From a bacterium (lineage in GTDB: Bacteria > UBP14 > UBA6098 > B30-G16), in NCBI GenBank assembly GCA_030620455.1, contig JAUXEQ010000127.1, positions 1-5,190 on the forward strand: a stretch of 5,190 nt of DNA. Direction: 5' to 3'. The translations under genes were made by a program, and so were the position numbers. Below the pieces are notes generated by a model, which made no database searches, had not been told where the DNA came from, and saw nothing but the letters and a program-made list of their open reading frames with translations. Each line of letters begins with the position of its first letter. Position 1 is the stretch's first letter. Shown here piece after piece: positions 1 through 5,190 of this stretch.

Positions 1-420
1 AACAAGGGGTAAATTCAATCCGAATTCGAAAATCGCATCTATCGCTTCATCTGTTCTTGTAGATGATTCTACTATCGTCCATTTAGGTGTTGGGATGTCG
101 ATTGCCTGAAAGATCAGTTTGGAAAATATCTTATTCATACACATAGCTGAAGCCTGAGAACCCGAACCTGTAAAACAAATATTTTGAAGTTCAAAAATCG
201 CTTGTATTCTTCCATTTTCACCAAATCCGCCATGATATCCAATAAATATGACATCATATTGTTTTAGCTGATTTAAAATTGAAACTATTTCCGATTCAGG
301 AATTTCAAAAGATTTTACAATATGTCCCTTTTTTGCTAAGCCATTAGCAATCGAATTTCCGGTATCGTTCGATACCTTTGCCTCTTCGGAATTTCCCCCA
401 TAAATTACTGCGATTTTCAT
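1..420 (-). CDS. ddl: D-alanine--D-alanine ligase, N-terminal part (cut by window edge)
   Basis: Joins two D-alanines with ATP to make the dipeptide that ends the peptidoglycan stem peptide; a cytoplasmic ATP-grasp enzyme. The frame is open from an ATG at 420 to base 1, giving 140 residues of a family usually about 300 long. Seen: MKIAVIYGGNSEEAKVS at the start, matching the family's GG-S-E--VS loop, with E13 in the place of the D-Ala-binding Glu15 of E. coli DdlB. Next come HGGFGENGRIQ (63-73), the family's HG--GEDG--Q, then TGSG-QASAMCMNK (84-97), with K97 in the place of the ATP-binding lysine, and the IPTPKW turn (109-114). The protein ends at LPLV, just before the expected KP of the ATP-grasp core. 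Two usually acidic positions are Asn (GENG, MNK). No clear ribosome binding site precedes the ATG. It lies 76 bases after the DUF948 gene and may be read through from it. The catalytic half is unseen, so D-Ala--D-Lac specificity cannot be excluded. Confidence 0.93.
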   Translation of the reverse strand, partial: MKIAVIYGGNSEEAKVSNDTGNSIANGLAKKGHIVKSFEIPESEIVSILNQLKQYDVIFIGYHGGFGENGRIQAIFELQNICFTGSGSQASAMCMNKIFSKLIFQAIDIPTPKWTIVESSTRTDEAIDAIFEFGLNLPLV

Positions 421-431
421 GTGTTTTAAAT

Positions 432-446
432 CAATATTTTATATTG
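432..446 (-). promoter_or_regulatory. AT-rich inverted repeat with TATAAA, ahead of ddl
   Basis: CAATAT-3-ATATTG is a perfect 6+6 inverted repeat. On the minus strand it contains TATAAAAT, which could be a -10 box about 17 bases from the ddl ATG. No good -35 box sits at 16-18 bases, so this is either a weak promoter or an operator, or chance in AT-rich sequence. Confidence 0.25.
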
Positions 447-469
447 TCTGAGTTGGAAAACTTAGACAA
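444..469 (-). terminator. Hairpin between DUF948 gene and ddl, possible terminator or attenuator
   Basis: Two 11-base arms (444-454 and 459-469) pair with a single mismatch around a 4-base loop. Read on the minus strand the arms are TTGTCTAAGTT and AACTCAGACAA with loop TTCC. This is the strongest hairpin I see in the window. It lies 28 bases after the DUF948 stop and 24 bases before the ddl start. The minus-strand tail is TATAAAATATTG rather than a run of T, so a classical intrinsic terminator is not certain. On the opposite strand the mismatch becomes a G-U pair and the loop is GGAA. Its position fits a boundary between the two transcription units or a regulatory site for ddl. Confidence 0.45.
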
Positions 470-496
470 AAGTGGTTATCGAGCACCATTTAAGTT

Positions 497-874
497 TTAC
501 TGCTTTTGATGTCGCTTTGTAAAAAGATTTTTGATAAGATTGATTCCCTTTATTAAACCAAATACTCCAGCAGTGATTTGTGGTATTGTTGAATTTTCTA
601 TTTCGGATGTGAATCGAGAAACATTTTGGATTGAATCTTGGGCTATTGCCAAAATATCACGAGTATGTTCGAGATTTTCATCTAAGATTTTAAGGGTTTT
701 TTGCGTATCATTTAAAAAAGCAGTCAGGTTAGTATTTATATCCTTTATATCAGCTTCGGTTCTATCTATCCACTTTCTAAGTTTTAACCATGTACAAAAA
801 GCAACAATAGAAAATATCAAAGAACCCAGTGCTATTACCCAAACGCCTATTGCTATCCAGGTTTCTGGACTCAA
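497..874 (-). CDS. DUF948-like membrane-anchored coiled-coil protein
   Basis: A 125-residue protein of unknown biochemical function, resembling DUF948 (YtxG-type) proteins. Seen: one N-terminal hydrophobic helix (about residues 5-29), a basic stretch (KLRKW), then a long polar helix (about 36-95) with leucine/isoleucine heptad spacing likely to form a coiled coil. It ends in a glycine-containing hydrophobic segment and a basic tail (TKRHQKQ). The layout predicts an inner-membrane anchor with the helix projecting from it. The start is TTG at 874, sharing the four bases TTGA with the stop of the YtxH gene; the AGGGAG seven bases upstream supports this start. In Bacillus subtilis ytxG (DUF948) and ytxH are operon partners, so the pairing supports both calls. 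The family assignment rests on architecture and context more than on a sharp motif. Confidence 0.8.
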   Translation of the reverse strand: MSPETWIAIGVWVIALGSLIFSIVAFCTWLKLRKWIDRTEADIKDINTNLTAFLNDTQKTLKILDENLEHTRDILAIAQDSIQNVSRFTSEIENSTIPQITAGVFGLIKGINLIKNLFTKRHQKQ

Positions 875-1161
875 TCTATTTCTCCCTGTTTTTTGCTTTT
901 ATATGTTTCTGTGCCCTTTTGAACAGCTTCTTTTAATGACTCTTTAGCTTCTGCAAGCTTAGCTAATTCCACTTGGATTGTATTACGAATCTTGTCGATT
1001 TCATGTTTTCCTTCGTCCAATGCTTGGCCGGCTTGGCGACCAAGATATTCTCTTGTTTCACGTCCCGATGCTGGTGCGAATAATAGTGCTAATCCTGCTC
1101 CTATAACTCCACCGATTAAAAAACCGGCAATGAATGTATCTACACCACTTCTATCAGCCAT
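871..1161 (-). CDS. YtxH-family small membrane protein
   Basis: A 96-residue protein of the YtxH family, described in Bacillus as a general-stress protein; its molecular role is not established. Seen: a short polar N-terminus, a glycine-rich hydrophobic helix (about residues 8-28, GFLIGGVIGAGLALLFAP), then the family's hallmark LLFAP-SG-ETR (26-37). A long charged helix follows (about 38-90), rich in Lys, Glu and Ala and likely coiled coil or amphipathic. The length is normal for the family. The ATG at 1161 is fixed by the strong AAGGAGG five bases upstream. The end overlaps the DUF948-type gene by four bases, so the two are almost certainly made together and may associate in the membrane. 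The leader upstream is unusual (see the anti-Shine-Dalgarno element at 1190-1200). Confidence 0.92.
   Translation of the reverse strand: MADRSGVDTFIAGFLIGGVIGAGLALLFAPASGRETREYLGRQAGQALDEGKHEIDKIRNTIQVELAKLAEAKESLKEAVQKGTETYKSKKQGEID
882..887 (-). promoter_or_regulatory. Ribosome binding site for the TTG start at 874
   Basis: AGGGAG on the minus strand, seven bases before the TTG. It lies inside the end of the YtxH gene and, with the TTGA overlap, points to translational coupling. It decides the start, because no ATG or GTG lies near the expected beginning of the membrane helix. Confidence 0.7.
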
Positions 1162-1166
1162 CTCTT

Positions 1167-1173
1167 CCTCCTT
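1167..1173 (-). promoter_or_regulatory. Strong Shine-Dalgarno of the YtxH gene
   Basis: AAGGAGG on the minus strand, five bases before the ATG at 1161. It is the best ribosome binding site in the window; nadC and ddl show none. It could pair with the CCTCC at 1190-1194 across an 18-base loop. Confidence 0.85.
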
Positions 1174-1189
1174 ACTTTATTTATTGTGT

Positions 1190-1200
1190 GGAGGTGATCC
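1190..1200 (-). promoter_or_regulatory. Anti-Shine-Dalgarno element in the leader of the YtxH gene
   Basis: The minus strand reads GGATCACCTCC, identical to the universal 3' end of bacterial 16S rRNA that carries the anti-Shine-Dalgarno. It lies 28 bases before the ATG. Its CCTCC (1190-1194) can pair with GGAGG of the ribosome binding site (1167-1171) and would mask it. Flanking bases also match an upstream arm: TTGTGT (1283-1288) pairs with ACACAA (1184-1189) and GATCC (1278-1282) with GGATC (1196-1200), leaving exactly ACCTCC bulged out. The match is seen; the regulatory role is inferred. No further 16S similarity surrounds it. Confidence 0.4.
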
Positions 1201-1219
1201 TCTTTATTTTCTACCAGTA

Positions 1220-1250
1220 TTAATAATTTGAATAATTACTAAATAGTCAA
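1220..1250 (-). promoter_or_regulatory. Candidate sigma70-type promoter for the YtxH-DUF948 pair
   Basis: TTGACT (1245-1250, five of six to the -35 consensus) and TATTAA (1220-1225, four of six to the -10) on the minus strand, separated by 19 bases, slightly long. Transcription would begin near 1212, giving a leader of about 50 bases that contains the anti-Shine-Dalgarno element but not the upstream pairing arm. AT-rich sequence makes chance matches common. Confidence 0.3.
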
Positions 1251-1252
1251 GT

Positions 1253-1295
1253 GTTAAAATTTTCACGTATTTCCGAAGGATCACACAATTTTAAC
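1253..1295. repeat. 9-bp perfect inverted repeat upstream of the YtxH promoter region
   Basis: GTTAAAATT (1253-1261) and AATTTTAAC (1287-1295) are exact inverted copies 25 bases apart. They sit two bases upstream of the candidate -35 box, between nadC and the YtxH gene. They could be a regulator's split binding site. The arms are AT-rich and the loop is long, so a terminator for nadC is unlikely. No other clear nadC terminator is visible in the 204-base gap. Confidence 0.35.
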
Positions 1296-1365
1296 TTCCT
1301 AGATAAGCTCTATAATAGCTAGTTTATAATTTTCTTTTAAATCAAAATTCTTAAGGTCGTAAACG

Positions 1366-2217
1366 CTATTTCATTTCTAACTCGAGTGAGAGATCGAACT
1401 GTGGTGCTGAATGAATTATTGCTCCTATCGATATGAATTCGACTCCTATCTCTGCATAATCTCGTACTGTATCGATATTTATTCCGCCACTGGACTCAAA
1501 GGATATTTCCGAGTTTTTTTCTTTCCGAAGTTTTACGGCTTGTTGTGTCATTTCGGGTGTGAAGTTATCTAACATTATTCTATCAACTGGGCTCCTAAGA
1601 GCTTGCTCCAATTCTCGAAGATTGCTAACCTCGATCTCAACAGGAACATTAGGTTTGCCTTTTGAATAAAGCAAAGTCAATGTCTGGGTTATTCCACCAA
1701 CAGCGGTAATGTGATTGTCCTTAATGAGTATCATATCATAAAGTCCCATTCTGTGGTTTTCACCGCCTCCACATTTAACGGCGTATTTCTCAGCAAGTCT
1801 GAGTCCTGGTATAGTTTTTCTCGTATCAAGAATTACAGTTCCAGTTCCCTCGACAGCTTTAACAAAATTCGCAGTTTGAGTTGCAATACCTGATAAATGC
1901 CCAAGAAAATTTAATGCAGTCCGTTCCGCTTTTAGAATGGAATGAGCAGAACCGGATACTCTTACAATGACGTCTCCTGTGGTTAATTTTTCGCCGTCAT
2001 TAATATGAGTATCTAAGTTGACAGAATTATCGACAATTGCGAAGGTTGCTTTTGCAAATTCAATTCCAGCGAGAATACCACAACTGCGGCTTATTATCTG
2101 TCCGGTTGTTTGAAGATACGGTGGAACAATCGAGGTCGTTGTTATGTCCCCAACACCGATATCCCTCTCGAGTTCATCGCCTACTAATCGATATATGTAA
2201 AATCTATTAATCTTCAT
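1366..2217 (-). CDS. nadC: Nicotinate-nucleotide pyrophosphorylase (carboxylating), quinolinate phosphoribosyltransferase
   Basis: Converts quinolinate and PRPP to nicotinate mononucleotide, CO2 and pyrophosphate, the step where de novo NAD synthesis joins the common pathway; cytoplasmic. It is complete at 283 residues, normal for the family. Seen: N-terminal domain with ERDIGVGDITT (17-27); ERTALNFLGHLSGIAT (98-113) with substrate-binding R99; DTRKTIPGLR (131-140) with R133 and K134; KCGGGENHRMGLYD (148-161) with H155 and R156; LIKDNH (164-169) with K166; VEIEVSN (193-199) with E196; IMLDN (214-218) with D217; SSGGI (242-246); and the typical end IGAIIHSAP-FDLSLEL. All expected barrel active-site residues are present. 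The ATG at 2217 has no Shine-Dalgarno, and a hairpin ends six bases before it. No nadA or nadB is adjacent, so it appears to be a stand-alone gene. Confidence 0.97.
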   Translation of the reverse strand: MKINRFYIYRLVGDELERDIGVGDITTTSIVPPYLQTTGQIISRSCGILAGIEFAKATFAIVDNSVNLDTHINDGEKLTTGDVIVRVSGSAHSILKAERTALNFLGHLSGIATQTANFVKAVEGTGTVILDTRKTIPGLRLAEKYAVKCGGGENHRMGLYDMILIKDNHITAVGGITQTLTLLYSKGKPNVPVEIEVSNLRELEQALRSPVDRIMLDNFTPEMTQQAVKLRKEKNSEISFESSGGINIDTVRDYAEIGVEFISIGAIIHSAPQFDLSLELEMK

Positions 2218-2223
2218 ATAATT

Positions 2224-2261
2224 ACAGAAGACGACTCAACGTTTTTCGATGAGTCGCCTGT
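2224..2261 (-). terminator. Imperfect hairpin between the peptidase gene and nadC, candidate terminator
   Basis: CGACTCA (2232-2238) pairs with TGAGTCG (2250-2256). Inside this are a single mismatch, a further CG/CG pair (2240-2241 with 2247-2248) and a 5-base loop. Outer bases ACAG (2224-2227) and CTGT (2258-2261) can extend it with small bulges. On the minus strand the core stem is followed by TCTTCTGTAATTAT, a weak pyrimidine tail, so it may end the peptidase transcript. On the plus strand it is followed by TTTTAATTATTT, a better T-rich tail, but no plus-strand gene ends here. Because it ends six bases from the nadC ATG it could also influence nadC translation. Confidence 0.5.
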
Positions 2262-2288
2262 TTTAATTATTTCATTTTTATCGGTTCT

Positions 2289-2327
2289 CTATGATAGATA
2301 ATTATTTCTTTATAGAAACCTATGATA
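2289..2327. repeat. Short direct repeat in the peptidase-nadC spacer
   Basis: CTATGATA occurs at 2289-2296 and 2320-2327, 31 bases apart start to start, close to three helical turns. It may be a paired protein-binding site or chance in AT-rich sequence. Confidence 0.2.
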
Positions 2328-2334
2328 ATGTCAA
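2309..2334 (-). promoter_or_regulatory. Possible nadC promoter
   Basis: A perfect TTGACA (2329-2334) and TATAAA (2309-2314) on the minus strand, starting seven bases after the peptidase stop. The spacing of 14 bases is shorter than the usual 16-18, which weakens the case. If used, the hairpin at 2224-2261 would be in the nadC leader rather than acting only as the peptidase terminator. Confidence 0.25.
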
Positions 2335-2341
2335 CCTAATA

Positions 2342-5190
2342 TTACTTAATGTAATATATCTTTTTTACAGTTTCATAATCGTTATTTCTGACACGAACAA
2401 GGTATATGCCTGCTGGAATATCAGATGGTTGCCATGTAAGTCCAAGTATTCCTGCATTAACTTCGCCTTTGTAAACTGTGTAGTTATGCTTCCCAACAAT
2501 ATCCATAACAACAACAGAAATCGAACCATCTTTGGGAACAAGAATTGAAAAGGAAACAGATGAATTAAAAGGATTCGGAGTAATATCGATGTTAATACTT
2601 TGAGGAAGGTGTGTTATTTGCTCTTCTATCCAAGGACCAAATGTCCAGTTTGTTGTTCTTATATCATCGATATACCAACCTTCACCTGTTATATGAGCGT
2701 CGCTCCCAAATCTAAATCTGAATTTCACATAACCAAGAAAATCCAACGGAAAAACAGCCATATTCCAATCATGAGTACCGGAATAACAAGGTGTATTAGC
2801 AGTAAATGGTGATGCAGGATTGCTTCGTGTCCTATACGGATAATGACCAATTGGATCTAACTGTCTCCATTCTTCTGTGCCTACAAGATTAACCTCGACA
2901 ACACCACCATCCCAAGCATATCCTGGACGAGTATCATCATTTTCAGCATCGATCCAATGATAGAAGAAAAGAGTATCTTCATCGGAAACGAAAATTACAG
3001 GTGTCATAAGTCCAGCATCCAAACCATCGGCATAGTCTGAATGTCCAGTTCCACCACATTTAAAGCTGTGACTACCACTGAGTTTCCTTGCTGTAGAAAC
3101 ATGCCATTGGTTTGAATATGATGAGGTTATGCTGTAATCTCGCCAACCGGGAGCACCCGTTTCTACATCCTCAAAAAAGCTTAATGCGACAATAAATCTG
3201 AACATAGAAATACTGTCGGGAGAGAAGCCTACATTTGCCGCAACAGAGTTATCTGTGGCTATAATTCTATAATCTATTGTGTCATTAATATCGGGAAAAG
3301 TAGTTGAGAAATTGGTTTTCCATATATCTTCATAGTAATCATAAGAAAATGGAATAGCAGGCTGTGAAGTTCCATTTATTGAGTATTCCAACGTTACACC
3401 TCGAACAGAACCATTATCGGTTACTTGAGCTACAAGCTCTGGTGGCCATATTGAAAGGGATGCATTAACAATTGGTGTGTGATTTACTATAGGTGGAATT
3501 ATATCTTTTCTAACCCGGAAAGAAAAAGAGCCAGCTCCTGGGGGTTCTTTAACATCGAACCCACTGGGTGCTTTGATATAAAAATGGTAATGTACTCGGG
3601 AGTTTAGTGGCTGAGCTGGGATATTTGCAACCCATGTGGAACCAGTGTATGTTAAAGTAGTGCAGTTCCAAGGAGGAGAGTTAACATAGTAACAAAAAGC
3701 TGTAGAATCGATTTCTAATACTGTGAATATTTTTGCACTAACAAAGTATTCCCCAGTTGTATCTTCCTGATCACCTATGCATCTGTGGGTGATGGACATT
3801 AATTTTTCCGGTCCTATGCCATGATTGTTATATGCAAGAAATATTGCTTCTGAATTTGGTGTTCCGTTGGATAGGTCTCCATCGTCGTCATCCGCTACTA
3901 ACATCTCATCCAAATATTGCTCGAAATTAACGGGATGTCCGAATCGCGTTCGGTGTACAAGAGAGTCGGTGTATCCGACACCCAATGCAGTTCGAATCTG
4001 CCACCAAACTGCAGAAATTATTCTACTGTCATAATGTACTTCACCTACCATATCTGTTGGATACATCAATCCATTATTCAAATTCCTCATATAGTAACTT
4101 GGATTGGTGGGATTAACTCTATTTCCCATTAAAGGGTCGTTTAGGAATGAACATGGAAAATAATCAGACAGGGCTTCGTTTATCGCTCCTGATTCTCCTG
4201 CATAGGGGAAAGACACACCACTGTAAACTCTTGCAGTTACCAAGTGTTGATATTCGTGATAGACTACATCTGCGAACATCGATAGATCATTATATGTATG
4301 TGGAACTCCGAAATTTATATTCATTCCATCTGCGAATGCATTATCTCGAATTCTGGAATCGTTTACATTTCCTTTAACTCTATAATCCATACTTGAATAG
4401 CCCAGATAGTTCTTAACGAAATCGTGAACTACATTTACATGATAGTATATATTAATTTCGTTTTCTATTGCAGGCGGGGTACACCATAGATGATCGTATG
4501 TGGGTCCAGTGACTGTTGTATCCATATTAGAACTTGGATTCGAGCGATTACGAGTTACCTCACAGTAGTTACCATATAATTTTGGGTGAAAATTAAAAGG
4601 TGCTGTGCTCCCAGTTACTGAATAATTTCCAAAAGAATCAGTGTAAGCACCCGTGCCGTTAACTTGCAGAAAAGCGTATTTCATGTTTCCTACTCGCATT
4701 GTATCATCCGAGAATTCCGGATGATATTGTATTTCCACCTTCCCGGATAGTGTTGGGAGTTCGTTAAGTGCACGTAAAACTTCGCCTGTCTGAGCATCGA
4801 CCCAGATTATGTATAACGCTAAGGGTTTGTTTATCATTATTTTAAGCCACCAGACATATTTTCCTTCATATTCCTTTTCATTTGGAATAGCAGCAATACG
4901 AAAATGCGATTCTTTTAGTTCATAATCGCTTACACCTAAGAATTCTATTGCATGATCTAATGCTTTGGATTTGCTAATCGTTTCTGACACAAGTGGTTTA
5001 TCCATAGGTTTTATGCCACTGTGATAGAAGAATACTTCACCTTTATAGTTTATCCTGAATTCAGCATTGCCCCCTATAACAAGTGTTCCGTTGTAATGCT
5101 GGTCAAGCGTGACATACCAGAATTTTCTTATCTTTTCTGAGCGTTGGTAACTGAGGTTTTCAGGTGGTACTCCTATCAAGGAAGGATATG
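2342..5190 (-). CDS. Secreted thermolysin/fungalysin-type zinc metallopeptidase with C-terminal sorting-like domain (5' end cut)
   Basis: An exported protein-degrading enzyme. Numbering runs from the first in-frame TTG (5179), which is not the real start: the frame stays open to the edge, and no signal peptide precedes the propeptide. Seen: FTP-like propeptide (about 17-56); PepSY-like propeptide (65-138, ending WVDAQTGEVL); a linker with a G-Y beta segment (144-190). The catalytic domain (about 195-455) has NAFADGMNINFG (280-291), HEYQH at 308-312 with zinc ligands H308 and H312 and base E309, and ESGAINEALSD (329-339) with third ligand E335 and D339. VHYDS has H382 in the place of thermolysin His231. 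An acidic DDDDGDLSNGTPNSEA stretch (430-445) and two Ig-like beta regions (about 460-665) follow. A jelly-roll domain ends in GWYIDDI (666-846), then comes an NPFN...GIYLVR C-terminal domain (868-945) like type IX sorting or FlgD-like domains. The M4 versus M36 assignment is open. Full length is probably near 1000 residues. Confidence 0.93.
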   Translation of the reverse strand, partial: YPSLIGVPPENLSYQRSEKIRKFWYVTLDQHYNGTLVIGGNAEFRINYKGEVFFYHSGIKPMDKPLVSETISKSKALDHAIEFLGVSDYELKESHFRIAAIPNEKEYEGKYVWWLKIMINKPLALYIIWVDAQTGEVLRALNELPTLSGKVEIQYHPEFSDDTMRVGNMKYAFLQVNGTGAYTDSFGNYSVTGSTAPFNFHPKLYGNYCEVTRNRSNPSSNMDTTVTGPTYDHLWCTPPAIENEINIYYHVNVVHDFVKNYLGYSSMDYRVKGNVNDSRIRDNAFADGMNINFGVPHTYNDLSMFADVVYHEYQHLVTARVYSGVSFPYAGESGAINEALSDYFPCSFLNDPLMGNRVNPTNPSYYMRNLNNGLMYPTDMVGEVHYDSRIISAVWWQIRTALGVGYTDSLVHRTRFGHPVNFEQYLDEMLVADDDDGDLSNGTPNSEAIFLAYNNHGIGPEKLMSITHRCIGDQEDTTGEYFVSAKIFTVLEIDSTAFCYYVNSPPWNCTTLTYTGSTWVANIPAQPLNSRVHYHFYIKAPSGFDVKEPPGAGSFSFRVRKDIIPPIVNHTPIVNASLSIWPPELVAQVTDNGSVRGVTLEYSINGTSQPAIPFSYDYYEDIWKTNFSTTFPDINDTIDYRIIATDNSVAANVGFSPDSISMFRFIVALSFFEDVETGAPGWRDYSITSSYSNQWHVSTARKLSGSHSFKCGGTGHSDYADGLDAGLMTPVIFVSDEDTLFFYHWIDAENDDTRPGYAWDGGVVEVNLVGTEEWRQLDPIGHYPYRTRSNPASPFTANTPCYSGTHDWNMAVFPLDFLGYVKFRFRFGSDAHITGEGWYIDDIRTTNWTFGPWIEEQITHLPQSINIDITPNPFNSSVSFSILVPKDGSISVVVMDIVGKHNYTVYKGEVNAGILGLTWQPSDIPAGIYLVRVRNNDYETVKKIYYIK

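Noticed and set aside
531..947. Plus-strand open frame of 138 codons
   Set aside because: It lies antisense to the DUF948 and YtxH genes, has no ribosome binding site, and its protein shows no family pattern; the minus-strand genes have good starts and family motifs.
1190..1231. Plus-strand GGAGGTGATCC as a ribosome binding site for a plus-strand gene
   Set aside because: No start codon at a suitable distance opens a frame of useful length; GTG at 1194 and TTG at 1228 meet stops within about nine codons.
1184..1290. Remnant of a 16S rRNA gene
   Set aside because: Only the 11 bases GGATCACCTCC match; the flanks do not resemble the conserved helix 45 region that precedes the 16S 3' end.
2224..2264. 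Intrinsic terminator for a plus-strand gene
   Set aside because: The plus-strand T-rich tail is better than the minus-strand one, but no supported plus-strand gene ends there.
2291..2548. Plus-strand open frame of 85 codons over the peptidase end
   Set aside because: It is antisense to the conserved C-terminal domain of the peptidase, with no ribosome binding site and no recognisable family.
3825..4377. Several short plus-strand open frames within the peptidase gene
   Set aside because: All are antisense to the catalytic domain, which has clear zinc-binding motifs on the minus strand.
1..5190. CRISPR array, insertion sequence, tRNA, toxin-antitoxin or defence system
   Set aside because: No regularly spaced repeats, terminal inverted repeats with a transposase, cloverleaf or defence-protein motifs were seen; the small YtxH/DUF948 pair resembles envelope stress proteins rather than a toxin and antitoxin.

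Overview
The window is AT-rich bacterial DNA. Every gene I can support lies on the minus strand, so transcription runs from position 5190 towards position 1. The most likely source is an uncultivated Gram-negative-type lineage of the Fibrobacterota/Chlorobiota/Bacteroidota surroundings or a candidate phylum such as WOR-3, Cloacimonadota or Marinimicrobia. That is inferred from the big exported protease, whose end carries an 'NPFN...' C-terminal domain like the type IX secretion sorting domains common in those groups, combined with low GC. No rRNA or other phylogenetic marker is present, so the placement is tentative.

Layout in order of transcription: (1) 5190-2342, a very large multidomain secreted metallopeptidase of the thermolysin/fungalysin type, cut by the window edge so that its signal peptide is missing. 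(2) A 124-base spacer with an imperfect hairpin, a possible terminator. (3) 2217-1366, nadC, complete, for NAD synthesis from quinolinate. (4) A 204-base spacer with a candidate promoter, inverted repeats and an 11-base copy of the 16S rRNA 3' end (anti-Shine-Dalgarno) just ahead of a strong ribosome binding site. (5) 1161-871, a YtxH-family small membrane protein, overlapping by four bases with (6) 874-497, a DUF948-type membrane-anchored coiled-coil protein with a TTG start. (7) A 76-base spacer with an 11-bp hairpin. (8) 420-1, the N-terminal 140 residues of a D-alanine--D-alanine ligase, which runs off the window.

The YtxH and DUF948 genes are a clear translationally coupled pair and probably act together at the cell envelope; a cell-wall gene (ddl) follows them. 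nadC and the peptidase look like separate transcription units that are merely neighbours. I found no mobile element, CRISPR array, tRNA or rRNA, and no convincing new defence or mobile system. The most unusual sequence signal is the anti-Shine-Dalgarno element and its possible alternative pairings in the leader of the YtxH gene.
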